Assembly (NCBI GenBank): GCA_035545735.1
Contig: DASZXS010000065.1
Coordinates: forward strand, 124,001 to 188,000
DNA: 64,000 bases
Direction: 5' to 3'
Source: JAJYKC01 sp035545735
Lineage (GTDB): Bacteria; Acidobacteriota; Terriglobia; Bryobacterales; Bryobacteraceae
In this document: positions 33,683 through 42,493 of the stretch, piece after piece
How positions within the stretch are numbered: position 1 is the first letter of the stretch
Layout of the letters: every line of letters begins with the position of its first letter
Made by a program: the position numbers and the translations under genes
Notes under the pieces: generated by a model
What the model was told of the DNA's origin: nothing
Databases searched by the model: none
What the model saw: only the letters and a program-made list of their open reading frames with translations

Positions 33683-36600
33683 ATGAAGGTCTTCGGGCCA
33701 TTCCGGCTTGACACGGTGAACCACTGTCTGTGGCGAGCTAATTGTCGCGCGCCGCTTACTCCCAAGGCGTTCGATGTTCTGCGCTACTTAGTCGAACACG
33801 CGGATCGTCTGGTCACGCACGACGAGCTTCTGGAGGCTCTTTGGGCGGAGACCTACGTTAATCCGGAGGGTATTCGAAAGTACATTCTCGAGATCCGCAA
33901 GGTGCTGGGAGACCAGTCTGGAAGACCGGTGTTCATTGAAACGTTCCCGAAGAGGGGCTACCGGTTTGTCGCCCCGGCGGCGGACGACAACACAGCGCCC
34001 CATTTGGCTTCGGCGACTCTACCGTCCGGGAACGTGGTAGGGCGGCAGGCAGGCCTGGCCCACCTGGATGGCTGTTGGCAAGCGGCATTGCGCGGCCGGC
34101 GACAGGTGGTCTTCGTAACCGGAGAAGCTGGCATCGGCAAGACTACCCTCGTCGATGTGTTCCAGCAGCAGGTGGCCCGCCATTCGGATCTTCGGATTGC
34201 GCGAGGCCAGTGTATTGAGGGTTTCGGTGGGATCGAAGCCTACTACCCCATGCTGGAGGCGATCGGCTCGCTGCTTCGAGGCGCAGAGGACTCTTCTTTA
34301 ATTCACACGATCGCCACCCGAGCGCCCACGTGGATGATTCAGTTTCCCCAATTCGTGAAGCCGGATCAGAGAGAGGCTCTCCAGAGGGAAATCCTTGGCA
34401 GCACACGGAATCGCATGGTGCGCGAAATCTGCGAGGCCCTCGAAGGGATTGGGACTCAAACACCCTTGCTGGTGATCTTAGAGGATCTCCATTGGGTCGA
34501 TCCTTCGACACTGGACCTGATCTCGGCATTCGCCCGCCGCAGGGAACCAGCGAAGGTGCTCCTGCTCGGCTCATACCGGCCTGTGGATGTCGTGCTCTCA
34601 CAAAGCCCGCTGAAGACTCTCAAGCAGGATTTACTGGTCCACCACTTGTGCCACGAAATCGTCATGGAGCGCCTCGAAGAGCCCGACGTCGCCGATTATT
34701 TGACGAAGAGTTTTGCCGCGGAGAGCATTCCGCCGGGCTTGGCTAACCTGGTTCACCAGAACTCAGGCGGGAACCCCCTTTTCATGGTTGCGATCGTGCA
34801 GGATATGGCCAGCAAGGGATTGATCGCGGTGGACCGCGGCCAATTGATTCTGACCAAGCCTCTGGGGGAGGTTTATCCCGGTATCCCGGAGACGCTGCAG
34901 CAGATGCTGGAAATCCAATTGGAGCGGTTAAGCCCGGACGAACTGCGTATTCTGCAATGTGCCAGCGTCGCGGGAGAACGCTTTTCGATCTGGGCCGCCG
35001 CGGCGATGCTCGACGGATCGCCGGCTTCCATCGAGGAAACCTGCGACAGGCTGGTCAACCGTCAGCAATTCATTCGATCGCTCGGCGCTCACGACGCCCC
35101 GAACGGACTCCCGTCCCCTCATTACGAATTCAGACACGCCCTCTACCGGCGGGCTCTCTATCGCAGTCTGCCCACTCTTCATCGCGCTCAGTGTCACCGG
35201 AGCTTGGCTGAAGGTTTGATGCCGATCTGCACCGCTGGAAAGCCCGAGCTGGCTTCGGAACTTGCGCTGCACTGCGAAGAAGCGCGCGACTACGAGCAGG
35301 CCGCGCGCTACTTGATGCTGGCGGCAGAGAACGCAGCGAACCGGTTTTCCCACCGCGACTCGATTCAGATTCTGCGGCGCGCTCTCGAACTCGTTCGAGC
35401 GCAGGCGCCCGGTTCAAACCCCGAGATCGAAGTTGAGATTCTCCAGCGCATCGGCAATACGCACTACGTCCTCGGTGAGATGTCCGATTCGGCCGGGTCT
35501 TACGAGGCAGCGGTAAACCTGGCGGAAGGAGCCGGACTCAAAGCTGCCCACGCGAACGCGTTGGTCCACCTGGGCTTTCCCGCCTGGTATCTGGACGCCG
35601 CGCGCGGCCGCGAGGCCTGCCGGCTCGCGTTAGAAGTAAGCGAAAAGCTGGACGACCCCCTGCTCGCGGCACAGACGCGGTTGGCCGTGGCCGGTTTTCG
35701 CTTTGTCTATGATGCCGGCCGGGAAGAAGACGCTTATGTTTCCTCTGCCGCTCTCCAGACCATTCGCCGTCTCAGCGGTTCGAGCACGGTTCACGATGGC
35801 TATGTTTACGTGGAAGCGTTCCTGGGCGACTATGACGAAGCCCTCATCCAGGCCGACAACCTCATCAAGGCCACCGGCAATCGCCTCGGCAGGGTTCCGA
35901 AGTTCCTGATCCTGACCGCGAGCGGCCGGTTTGGGGAATTGCTCCGCATGGTTCGCACAGGGCGAGAGCTGGAAGAGAAGAACGGGCAAGATCCGTGGGT
36001 GTTCCTCTTAGGCGAGTCGTGGTTGCATGTGCTCTGCTTCGATTTCAGCGGGGTGCGCCGTCTGAGCGAAATTGTGATGCGCTCCGATGCCGAGCCGCAT
36101 GCTGTTTGGATCCGGACCATTTCCAGAATCTCCTCCGGGTATGACTCGCTCTATCGGGGAAATCCGGTTGAGGCCCTGCAATGCTTCTCCGAAGTCTGCG
36201 ATCCTCGAATTACGCCTGGCTTCATCCTGCATTGGCACTGGCGATTGCAAGCCCGGCTCGGAGTGACGGAAGCGCTGTTGCAGGCTGGCGATATTTCAGG
36301 AGCGCACCGCGAGGCGGACGATCTTGTGGCATCGGCACTCGCTGCGGCGGACCCTGGCATGCGGGCGCTCGCGTGGGAAATGAAATCGCGAGCCGCCAGG
36401 GCCGAGAACGACTTTGACGGCGCTCGCGTCAGCATCGAAAATGCCCTGGCGATTCTCGACCGGTTCGAAATTCCGGTGGCGGCGTGGCGGGTCCATCGCA
36501 CCGCCTGGGATCTCTGCTCTGACTTCGGAGATCCGGAAAAGGCCGGCGAACATCGCATGCTCGCTCGGGAGCTGATTATGAGGATCGCCGATTCCTTCGA

Positions 36601-36724
36601 TGACGGCGAGCCGCTGAGGCAATCACTGCTGGCAGCTCCGCCCGTCCGGCGCGTCGTGAGCGAACAGGGTCAGTTGTCCGTCTCTCGGCAGAGAGAAGGC
36701 AAAGCAGGCTCCAGCAGTGCCTGA
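33683..36724 (+). CDS. winged-helix transcriptional regulator with ATPase and TPR-like domains
   Basis: The 1013-aa protein is counted from the ATG at 33683; a TTG at 33665 is also in frame. Residues 1-95 form an OmpR/CadC-type winged helix (FRLDTVNHCLWR, LTPKAFDVLRYLVEH, ending in FPKRGYRFVAPA). Residues about 115-480 form an AAA/STAND ATPase with the P-loop TGEAGIGKTT near 148-157 and a Walker B in LLVILEDLHWVD. The rest, about 530-990, is helical and repetitive, consistent with TPRs. Such STAND regulators bind DNA after nucleotide-driven assembly triggered by a ligand on the repeat domain. The signal and target genes are unknown. Its last 102 bp overlap the histidine kinase gene on the other strand. 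Confidence 0.88.
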   Translation: MKVFGPFRLDTVNHCLWRANCRAPLTPKAFDVLRYLVEHADRLVTHDELLEALWAETYVNPEGIRKYILEIRKVLGDQSGRPVFIETFPKRGYRFVAPAADDNTAPHLASATLPSGNVVGRQAGLAHLDGCWQAALRGRRQVVFVTGEAGIGKTTLVDVFQQQVARHSDLRIARGQCIEGFGGIEAYYPMLEAIGSLLRGAEDSSLIHTIATRAPTWMIQFPQFVKPDQREALQREILGSTRNRMVREICEALEGIGTQTPLLVILEDLHWVDPSTLDLISAFARRREPAKVLLLGSYRPVDVVLSQSPLKTLKQDLLVHHLCHEIVMERLEEPDVADYLTKSFAAESIPPGLANLVHQNSGGNPLFMVAIVQDMASKGLIAVDRGQLILTKPLGEVYPGIPETLQQMLEIQLERLSPDELRILQCASVAGERFSIWAAAAMLDGSPASIEETCDRLVNRQQFIRSLGAHDAPNGLPSPHYEFRHALYRRALYRSLPTLHRAQCHRSLAEGLMPICTAGKPELASELALHCEEARDYEQAARYLMLAAENAANRFSHRDSIQILRRALELVRAQAPGSNPEIEVEILQRIGNTHYVLGEMSDSAGSYEAAVNLAEGAGLKAAHANALVHLGFPAWYLDAARGREACRLALEVSEKLDDPLLAAQTRLAVAGFRFVYDAGREEDAYVSSAALQTIRRLSGSSTVHDGYVYVEAFLGDYDEALIQADNLIKATGNRLGRVPKFLILTASGRFGELLRMVRTGRELEEKNGQDPWVFLLGESWLHVLCFDFSGVRRLSEIVMRSDAEPHAVWIRTISRISSGYDSLYRGNPVEALQCFSEVCDPRITPGFILHWHWRLQARLGVTEALLQAGDISGAHREADDLVASALAAADPGMRALAWEMKSRAARAENDFDGARVSIENALAILDRFEIPVAAWRVHRTAWDLCSDFGDPEKAGEHRMLARELIMRIADSFDDGEPLRQSLLAAPPVRRVVSEQGQLSVSRQREGKAGSSSA

Positions 36725-37348
36725 TTCCAGCCACATCCGGCCGCCGTGGGCGAGCACGGCCTGCCGTGAAAGAGCGAGTCCCAGGCCGAGCCCGCCGGCC
36801 TTGCCTGTGGTCACGAAGGGTTGAAAGATCCGATCGCGAATTGCAGAAGGGATACCCGGCCCGGTATCTCGAACGGTGATTAGGACGGAGTGGCGCTCAA
36901 CCTGCGCGGAGATTCGAATCGTCCCTCCGTTGGGCATGGCATCGAGCGCATTCACGAGCAAGTTGACGAGGACTCGTTGAATGCGTTGCCGGTCCACAGG
37001 GATCCACAGTTCCTCGGGCACGTTCTGAACGATTTCCACCGATTGGGCATCGGCAACGATGGCGACTTTGTCGGCCGCGCTGGCTATTAACTCACCAAGA
37101 TTGGAAGGCTCTGCGCTTTGGTGCGCTCCCCGGAACCGGGTGAGGACCTCGTCGAGTAGCTCCCTCATGTGGATCGAAGCGCCGTACATGTTGCGCACAA
37201 TTCGGTGGACTTGCGATTGCGAAAGCCTCGATCGGATGAGAATTTCCGCGCCGCCGTGGATCGTGGTCAACGGGTTGCGAAGGTCATGGACAATGGACGT
37301 GATTTCGGGCAGGAGACCCGCTGATTCATTGAGAGTCGTTGCGTTCAT
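36623..37348 (-). CDS. sensor histidine kinase without a sensor domain
   Basis: The start at 37348 is chosen because an AAGGAAGGAA ribosome-binding site precedes it; longer versions start inside the upstream gene. The 241-aa protein has almost no input region: the phosphoacceptor H21 is in HDLRNPLTTIHGG, followed by an N-box (NLLVNALDAMPNGG), G1 (DTGPGIP) and G2 (GLGLGLALSR). No transmembrane helix is present, so it is cytosolic. No response regulator is encoded nearby; partner proteins must supply sensing and output. Its start overlaps the end of the small protein gene upstream by 23 bp and its 3' end overlaps the large regulator by 102 bp. Confidence 0.9.
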   Translation of the reverse strand: MNATTLNESAGLLPEITSIVHDLRNPLTTIHGGAEILIRSRLSQSQVHRIVRNMYGASIHMRELLDEVLTRFRGAHQSAEPSNLGELIASAADKVAIVADAQSVEIVQNVPEELWIPVDRQRIQRVLVNLLVNALDAMPNGGTIRISAQVERHSVLITVRDTGPGIPSAIRDRIFQPFVTTGKAGGLGLGLALSRQAVLAHGGRMWLESGTAGACFAFSLPRDGQLTLFAHDAPDGRSCQQ

Positions 37349-37529
37349 TCGTTCCTTCCTTGTGTTGATCGCTCTGCCATGCCCGAGCGGAGTATTCCCG
37401 TAGAAATGCAATGAGTTCGTTTTCAGAAAGGAATCTGGCTTGTCTCCCGGTATCTACGTCCTCCACTGTGCCTTCCAACTCGCCGCCTCGCTGGACTTTC
37501 CTGAGCTGAATTACAAATGCTCCGTGCAT
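37326..37529 (-). CDS. small conserved-type protein preceding the histidine kinase
   Basis: The 67-aa protein (VIQLRKVQRGGELEGTVEDV, then GRQARFLSENELIAFLREY) resembles a class of short proteins common in high-GC bacteria. These have a beta-hairpin (FVIQLR, EGTVEDVDTG) and end in an amphipathic helix (ENELIAFLREY). No function is known to me. The gene overlaps the histidine kinase start by 23 bp, so translation of the two is likely coupled and the small protein could tune or localise the sensor-less kinase. A TATTCT box is 9 nt upstream of its ATG. Confidence 0.65.
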   Translation of the reverse strand: MHGAFVIQLRKVQRGGELEGTVEDVDTGRQARFLSENELIAFLREYSARAWQSDQHKEGTNERNDSQ

Positions 37530-37538
37530 GACAGAGTT

Positions 37539-37544
37539 AGAATA
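37539..37544 (-). promoter_or_regulatory. -10-like box (TATTCT) before the small protein/histidine kinase genes
   Basis: The minus-strand hexamer lies 9 nt upstream of the ATG at 37529, the short spacing seen before several other genes here. No -35 is evident. The remaining gap up to 37704 holds only the repeated flank of the DUF1080 gene. Confidence 0.3.
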
Positions 37545-37704
37545 CGGGCTTTATCCTCTTGCGCGCGTGGATATTTCGTGGAGTTATTGTCGAAAGTACA
37601 TCGGAATTACAGCATTCGCCGGTCCCACGTAACGGAAAAGGGCCGAACGCAGCATTTTTTGGTGGATCCGGCAGAAATCGAATCGGGCCGGCTGCGGTGA
37701 AATC

Positions 37705-38328
37705 CTACTTCAACAGCTTGATGCGGATGTTCTTGTAGTAAACGACGCTGTTCGGGTCGTGGCGCTGCAGTGCGATGGTCCCCGCTTCGATGCGCCGCCC
37801 GGAGAAATCGCTGGTGCCGCCCCAATTGGCCGGTTGGGTCCAGTTGACGACCTGTTTGCCATTTACTCTCACGGTGATGGTGTCGCCTTTCACGACGATG
37901 TGCTCGGTGAACCACGTATCATCCGGCACAAGCTGTTCGTGAACGTCCTGGACTTCGTAAAGACTGCCCGTCTTGCGCGGATCGGTATTGTAGGTGTTGT
38001 TGACCTGGACCTCAAAGCCCTTTCCCGGGAAGCCTTTGGGTTGGAATTGGGTGAGGACGTAGACCCCCCCATTCGAGTTGTGCGCGGCTTTGACGTCCAC
38101 CTTCAACTCAAAATTGCGGAAGGAATGGCCGTGAAAATCACCCATGTAGAAGCAGTGGCTGCGTTTGCCGTGGGCGACAATCGCGCCATCTTCGACGTGC
38201 CATGTTTCCGGCTCCTCGTTGACTTGCCAGCCGCTCAGGTCCTTTCCGTTAAATAGCGAAGTCCAACCCCGCTCCGCGGCGCCCAGCGGCATAAGAGCAG
38301 CCAGGAAAATAATCAGCAATCGGCACAT
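37705..38328 (-). CDS. DUF1080 (3-keto-disaccharide hydrolase-type) exported protein
   Basis: The 207-aa protein has a signal peptide (residues 1-18, ending in LGAA). A single DUF1080 domain follows, with the family opening GWTSLFNGKDLSGWQV, the central segment HNSNGGVYV and the closing segment GTIALQRHDPNSVVYYKNIRI. DUF1080 beta-sandwiches include 3-keto-disaccharide hydrolases, and many are periplasmic proteins in planctomycetes and acidobacteria. The gene appears to be transcribed alone from a CATAAT box 6 nt before the ATG. A decayed copy of its 3' end is at 33477-33585. Confidence 0.88.
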   Translation of the reverse strand: MCRLLIIFLAALMPLGAAERGWTSLFNGKDLSGWQVNEEPETWHVEDGAIVAHGKRSHCFYMGDFHGHSFRNFELKVDVKAAHNSNGGVYVLTQFQPKGFPGKGFEVQVNNTYNTDPRKTGSLYEVQDVHEQLVPDDTWFTEHIVVKGDTITVRVNGKQVVNWTQPANWGGTSDFSGRRIEAGTIALQRHDPNSVVYYKNIRIKLLK

Positions 38329-38334
38329 GTTGCG

Positions 38335-38340
38335 ATTATG
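38335..38340 (-). promoter_or_regulatory. -10 box (CATAAT) of the DUF1080 gene, leaderless spacing
   Basis: The minus-strand hexamer ends 6 nt before the ATG at 38328, so transcription should begin at or next to the start codon. Confidence 0.4.
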
Positions 38341-38429
38341 CCATGGACGCTAGGGATGGATGGCCGCGAAACCGACCCCGGCATTCCATCGGGCCGGCGA
38401 TCCGCGTCTTCAGCGCTATGGAGAGGATT

Positions 38430-38506
38430 TGGTGGGCCTGACAGAACTCGAATCTGTGACCTCTACCGTGTCAAGGTAGCGCTCTAACCAACTGAGCTAC
38501 AGGCCC
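38430..38506 (-). tRNA. tRNA-Val (anticodon GAC), CCA encoded
   Basis: The minus strand reads GGGCCTG (acceptor), AGCTCAGTTGGTTAGAGC (D arm), CTACC-TTGACAC-GGTAG (anticodon stem with a 7-nt loop, anticodon GAC), a TTCGAGT T-loop region, and CAGGCCC-A with genomic CCA at 38432-38430. All stems pair. GAC reads the valine codons GTC and GTT. It stands alone between the DUF1080 and esterase genes, without neighbouring RNA genes. I see no integrase or repeated 3' end that would mark it as an attachment site. Confidence 0.95.
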
Positions 38507-38567
38507 CTGGAAAGACCAGCGAGATCTTTAGGATAGCATGGGCCGATCTTTGTTTTTTTGAACTCCC

Positions 38568-39668
38568 CTAACGCGCCGGAGCGGTGAAAAGCAGGGGCGC
38601 GAACGCCGCGAGATTCCTCCGCCATACCATCCAGGTGTGCATGCCCGGCGTTTCCACTTCCACCTCGGAGATGCCCTTGCCCTTGATCCACTCGCGGAAC
38701 TTGCGGTTCGCGGCAATGAGCCGGTCTTCGGTCCCGCACGCAATCCACAGCAGCTTGATTTTTTGCGCCGCTTTCGCGTCGAGTCCCGGAAATTGCTCAT
38801 CCAGGTTATCGCCCAGGCCACCGGCACTGAAGGAACCGATCCAGGCAAAGCGGCCGATTTCGTTTAAGCCTGTATAGAGCGATTCCGCCCCGCCCATGGA
38901 CAGCCCGGCGATCGCTCGGGAGTCGCGATTGGAATCAACGCGATACGAGCGCTCTACTTCGGGAATTACCTCCGTGATCAGAGCTTCGCGGAATTTGGTC
39001 AGGTTCTTCTGGCGCAACTCAGGATCGCGCCCGCGCGATGCCAGGATTTCGGGAGCGCCATAGCCCAGCGGCATCACCACCAGCATTGGCTTCGCTTTAC
39101 CGGCGGCGATCAGGTTATCGAGGATGACGTTCGCACGACCCACCGCGGTCCATCCGTTCGCGCTGTCGCTGAAACCGTGAAGCAAGTAAAGAACCGGATA
39201 CTTCTTGCGGGCGGTGGCGTCGTAGCCCGGCGGTGTGTAGACGAAGAAATCCCGGTCGTCTCCCACCACCTGCGAATGATAGAAATGATGATGAATCACG
39301 CCGCGCGGAACATGATTGATTTCCCAGGGAAGCGTGGCCGGCCCGGGCACATGCACCTCGCTTTGCGTCGAGAGCAGGTTCGGTTTCATCAGGGAGTTGG
39401 AAGGGTCGATCAAAGCGACCCCATCCGCCACGAATGAGTAGCCATAAAGATCCGGTTCCAGCGCGGAAGTAGTGGCCGTCCACACGCCAGCGTCGTCCTT
39501 TTGCATGGCAACACGCTCCGTCCCCTCCCGGGCGAGGAAGACTTCCTTCGCATTCGGCGCGCGGAAACGAAAGGTGACGCTTCCGTCGCCGTGGACTTCC
39601 GGAGATTGCAGGGGCTGGGCGGCGGCCATCGCCGCCGGGAGAAGCAGAAGCGGAATAAGATAGCGCAT
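38568..39668 (-). CDS. exported esterase D/enterochelin-esterase-like hydrolase with N-terminal sandwich domain
   Basis: The 366-aa protein has a signal peptide (to about residue 18). A CBM48-like beta-sandwich (about 20-115, with VTFRFRAPNAKEVFLA and YSFVADG) comes first. The alpha/beta-hydrolase esterase domain then carries YLLHGFSDSANGW (oxyanion loop), nucleophile S257 in GLSMGGAES and a catalytic histidine near the C-terminus in TPGMHTWMVWR. This layout matches the Fes/CE1-type feruloyl and acetylxylan esterases of Bacteroidetes and Acidobacteria. The substrate could be a plant cell-wall ester or a siderophore. A TAGAAT box 7 nt before the ATG suggests its own transcript as well as read-through from the DUF72 gene 10 bp upstream. 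Confidence 0.9.
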   Translation of the reverse strand: MRYLIPLLLLPAAMAAAQPLQSPEVHGDGSVTFRFRAPNAKEVFLAREGTERVAMQKDDAGVWTATTSALEPDLYGYSFVADGVALIDPSNSLMKPNLLSTQSEVHVPGPATLPWEINHVPRGVIHHHFYHSQVVGDDRDFFVYTPPGYDATARKKYPVLYLLHGFSDSANGWTAVGRANVILDNLIAAGKAKPMLVVMPLGYGAPEILASRGRDPELRQKNLTKFREALITEVIPEVERSYRVDSNRDSRAIAGLSMGGAESLYTGLNEIGRFAWIGSFSAGGLGDNLDEQFPGLDAKAAQKIKLLWIACGTEDRLIAANRKFREWIKGKGISEVEVETPGMHTWMVWRRNLAAFAPLLFTAPAR

Positions 39669-39675
39669 GGGCTAT

Positions 39676-39681
39676 ATTCTA
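39676..39681 (-). promoter_or_regulatory. -10-like box (TAGAAT) before the esterase gene
   Basis: The minus-strand hexamer ends 7 nt before the ATG at 39668 and overlaps the stop of the DUF72 gene. It is another case of leaderless spacing. Confidence 0.35.
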
Positions 39682-40653
39682 TTGCTCTTCGACCACCGCC
39701 TGGATGGTCCGCGGCGCGTTGCCCTCGATCCGGTTGTTCACGAATACGTAGAGCGGCTTACGATCCTCTTCCGAGCGCGCGATGAGCTCCTTCAAAGCGG
39801 CGCGAGTTTCGGGATTCGGATCTTGAATCGACGAGTAGGGTGAGAATCGGGCGACCGCGTCCTCGTAGGGCCGCCCGCGGCGGAGAAGCGCGCGCACCAC
39901 GGTGAAGTCCGCCGTGAAGGTCTCAGGCATTTGGACCTGGCGCCCAATTTCCGGCATGCGCGTCCACGCGTTAAAGACGTGCGCTACGCCATGGCGCGCA
40001 AGGCAATCGAAGTAGACCGGGTCCAGGAACTCCTGGTTGCGGATTTCCACCGCGTACCGAAATGTCCGGGGAAGCAGCGCCAGAAACGGGTCTAATACCG
40101 CCGCGAACTGGCGGGCGGATTCAAACGCGCGGCGCGGGAAGGTTCCGAATTCGAAGATGAGCACCGCAACACGCTCGCGGTAAGGCGCAAGAGCGTCCAG
40201 GAACATCCGTTCGAAGAGCGTTGCGTCGAGAAACGACATGTTGGTCTGTCCGCCGCGTTCGCCATAACGAGCATGTTCCGGAAAAATGCAGCAGGTGATC
40301 TCTTCGGGAACTTTCAGAGCAAAGCGAAGATCCGGGCCGGCCGAAGTAAAGAGCCGCTGCCAGAACTCGGGTGTGGGGAACTGGTAGAAAGAAAAATCGC
40401 CGCAGACGATGGGGAATGTCTCTGCGTATTCGCCAAGACATTCCTGCTGGAAGCGCTTTTCGGAGAAGCGGCCGCGAGTGGAGTAACGCTCACGGGTATA
40501 GATCTGTCCCAGCCACCCTTCGTATTTCCAGGAACTCGTGCCAATCCAGACGCCGCGCTTCGCCAGGTCAGCCAGTTTGCGCGCCAAGCGTGCCCGATCA
40601 AATGTATCGCCTTCCGGAGAAGGCGGATCGCCAAAGAGGGAAAGGTTGTACAC
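39679..40653 (-). CDS. DUF72 domain-containing protein
   Basis: The 324-aa protein starts with GTG at 40653, 1 bp after the stop of the gamma-glutamyltransferase gene. The family signature GTSSWKYEGWLGQIY is at residues about 37-51, followed by conserved FPIVCGDFSFYQFPT and FALKVPEEIT segments of the TIM-barrel-like DUF72 fold (YecE family). YecE-type proteins have no established function; metal or nucleic-acid-related hydrolysis has been suggested from the fold. No signal peptide is seen. Linkage to the GGT and esterase genes looks like simple operon membership. Confidence 0.9.
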   Translation of the reverse strand: MYNLSLFGDPPSPEGDTFDRARLARKLADLAKRGVWIGTSSWKYEGWLGQIYTRERYSTRGRFSEKRFQQECLGEYAETFPIVCGDFSFYQFPTPEFWQRLFTSAGPDLRFALKVPEEITCCIFPEHARYGERGGQTNMSFLDATLFERMFLDALAPYRERVAVLIFEFGTFPRRAFESARQFAAVLDPFLALLPRTFRYAVEIRNQEFLDPVYFDCLARHGVAHVFNAWTRMPEIGRQVQMPETFTADFTVVRALLRRGRPYEDAVARFSPYSSIQDPNPETRAALKELIARSEEDRKPLYVFVNNRIEGNAPRTIQAVVEEQ

Positions 40654-40654
40654 G

Positions 40655-42481
40655 TTACCAGGCGCGCGCAGTGCGGAAATAGTAGGGATCGGCCCCGGCT
40701 TCGAGAACGCCGTTGGGCAGCACGCGTACCATCACCGGCGCGGCGCCGCTGTCCCACCGCGAACGGATTTCCACGTGATGCCCGAGCGCCGAAAGTCCCG
40801 CTGCGACATCGCTCGAAATGCGCTCGTCCAGCAACAGGTCCCCGGGGTTCCAGGCGTGATTATCGAAACTCGAGACAAGGTGGCGGGTCTGATAGCGCGG
40901 CGCCTCCACGGAAATCTCCGCATTCATTCCGAATTCCACGTTGTTCAGAAATAGCTGTAGCAGACTCTGTTCCTGGTTGTCACCGCCGGGTGTCGAGAGC
41001 GTCATGTAGGGCTTCCCATTCTGCGTCACCAGCATGGGGCTCAGCGTCACGCGCGGCCGCTTGCCGCCAGCCAGTTCATTCGGATGCCCGGGAATCAACA
41101 GAAAGCTCTGCGCTCTCGCGGTGAGGGCGATCCCGGTGTCCCCGGCGATCACCGATGGCAGCCACGCACCGGACGGAGTGATCGAAATCGCAATTCCGTC
41201 CTTGTCAATGGCGTCCACGCAGGTGGTATCGTGCGCCATGAGCACATCGTCGATCTTTATGTGCGCCGATTGCGCTTCCGATGGATGCCGGCCGGCTTTT
41301 CCGTTGATGGCGCCGGGGCGAAACTCCAGCGATGCCTTGTCCCCGATGAGCTGCCTCCTTTGCGCCGCATAGTCCTTCGAGAGCAGAACATCCGCCGGGA
41401 TCGAGTTGAATTTCGGGTCGCCGTAATAGGTATCGCGATCCGCATAAGCCAGTTTCAGCGCTTCGATGCTCTTATGAATGTAGTCCACCGAGTTCGCGCC
41501 GAGGCTCCGCATGTCGAACCCTTCGAGCATATTCAGCGTCTCGATCATCACCGGGCCCTGGCTCCAGAACCCCGGTTTGTACACCTCGTATCCCCGGTAG
41601 CTGGTGGAAACGGGCGCTTCGGGCTCCAGGTGGAAGGCCGCCATATCTTCGTAGCGAAGCAGTCCGCCGTTGGCCTTCACGAAGGCGTCGATTTTGCGGG
41701 CAATTTCGCCTCGATAGAAATAGTCCCGCACCGCCTCGATTCCGGCTTCACGGGATGCGCCGGCGGCGCGGGCGTTTTTTTCCGCGTCCACCATTGCCGC
41801 AAGGGTCTTGGCAAGATCGGGTTGTCGAAAGACGTCGCCCGGATGGGGAACGCGGCCGTCCGGCATGAACACATGCGCTGACGTCGGCCAGCGGTCGAAG
41901 AAGCGGCGAGACGCGGCGATCGCTCCGGCGCGCTGTTCGTCGATCGCCATCCCATCCGCGAGGTCGCGGGCGGGTTGGACAACCTCGGCGAACGACTTGG
42001 TCCCAAAGTCTTTGAGGGCTAGCAGTCCCGCGTCCACCGAACTCGGAACCAGCGCGGGCATGAGTCCGGCGACCGGAATGATGCCCCGCAAACCGCCGGG
42101 GTCCATCTCGAAAACCTCAAAGGGCTGCAGGCGCCGGGTCCGGTAGAATTCCGCGGTGGCCAGTTTAGGCATGGTCCCAACCCCGGGAATGCAGTGCACC
42201 ACACCGTCCTTGGTCCGGATGAGGATGGGCGCCTCGCCGCCCCAGCCGATGTGGGAGAACTCGGTGGTCATCGCGGCGAACATCGCGGCGATGGCGGCAT
42301 CGACGGCCGTTCCACCCTGGTAGTAAAGCCGCATGCCGGCATCGGCGGCGTAGTCGCTGCCGGCCGCGATTGCGCCCTTCAGACCTCGATTTGCCTGACG
42401 AACCGGCCTAAAGTAGTTCTTGTGTTGCGCCGCGCAAAACTCGACGGCGCAGATCAGCAGGCACGCGGTCCGGAGCTTCAT
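40655..42481 (-). CDS. gamma-glutamyltransferase family exported protein
   Basis: The 608-aa protein is counted from the ATG at 42481, which begins a signal peptide (ending in EFCAA); an open frame continues upstream to 42604 but runs into the receptor gene. The family has an N-terminal Ntn-hydrolase large subunit and self-cleaves before a threonine that becomes the nucleophile. Here the equivalent is T419 in HDTTCVDAIDKDG. Canonical GGT has T-T-H-x-S, so the histidine and serine are replaced by cysteine and aspartate, as in divergent acylase-type members. The C-terminal GGDNQEQSLLQLFLNNVEFG segment is typical. The likely reaction is periplasmic hydrolysis of a gamma-glutamyl or acyl amide, but the substrate is uncertain. 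Confidence 0.88.
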   Translation of the reverse strand: MKLRTACLLICAVEFCAAQHKNYFRPVRQANRGLKGAIAAGSDYAADAGMRLYYQGGTAVDAAIAAMFAAMTTEFSHIGWGGEAPILIRTKDGVVHCIPGVGTMPKLATAEFYRTRRLQPFEVFEMDPGGLRGIIPVAGLMPALVPSSVDAGLLALKDFGTKSFAEVVQPARDLADGMAIDEQRAGAIAASRRFFDRWPTSAHVFMPDGRVPHPGDVFRQPDLAKTLAAMVDAEKNARAAGASREAGIEAVRDYFYRGEIARKIDAFVKANGGLLRYEDMAAFHLEPEAPVSTSYRGYEVYKPGFWSQGPVMIETLNMLEGFDMRSLGANSVDYIHKSIEALKLAYADRDTYYGDPKFNSIPADVLLSKDYAAQRRQLIGDKASLEFRPGAINGKAGRHPSEAQSAHIKIDDVLMAHDTTCVDAIDKDGIAISITPSGAWLPSVIAGDTGIALTARAQSFLLIPGHPNELAGGKRPRVTLSPMLVTQNGKPYMTLSTPGGDNQEQSLLQLFLNNVEFGMNAEISVEAPRYQTRHLVSSFDNHAWNPGDLLLDERISSDVAAGLSALGHHVEIRSRWDSGAAPVMVRVLPNGVLEAGADPYYFRTARAW

Positions 42482-42493
42482 ATTGCTACCGCC

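Noticed and set aside
38430..38506. tRNA-Val as an integration site
   Set aside because: No integrase gene, no repeated tRNA 3' end and no abrupt composition change nearby.
38550..38562. T-rich tract near the tRNA as a terminator
   Set aside because: The T-run is on the plus strand, while the tRNA and flanking genes are transcribed from minus; no stable stem precedes it.
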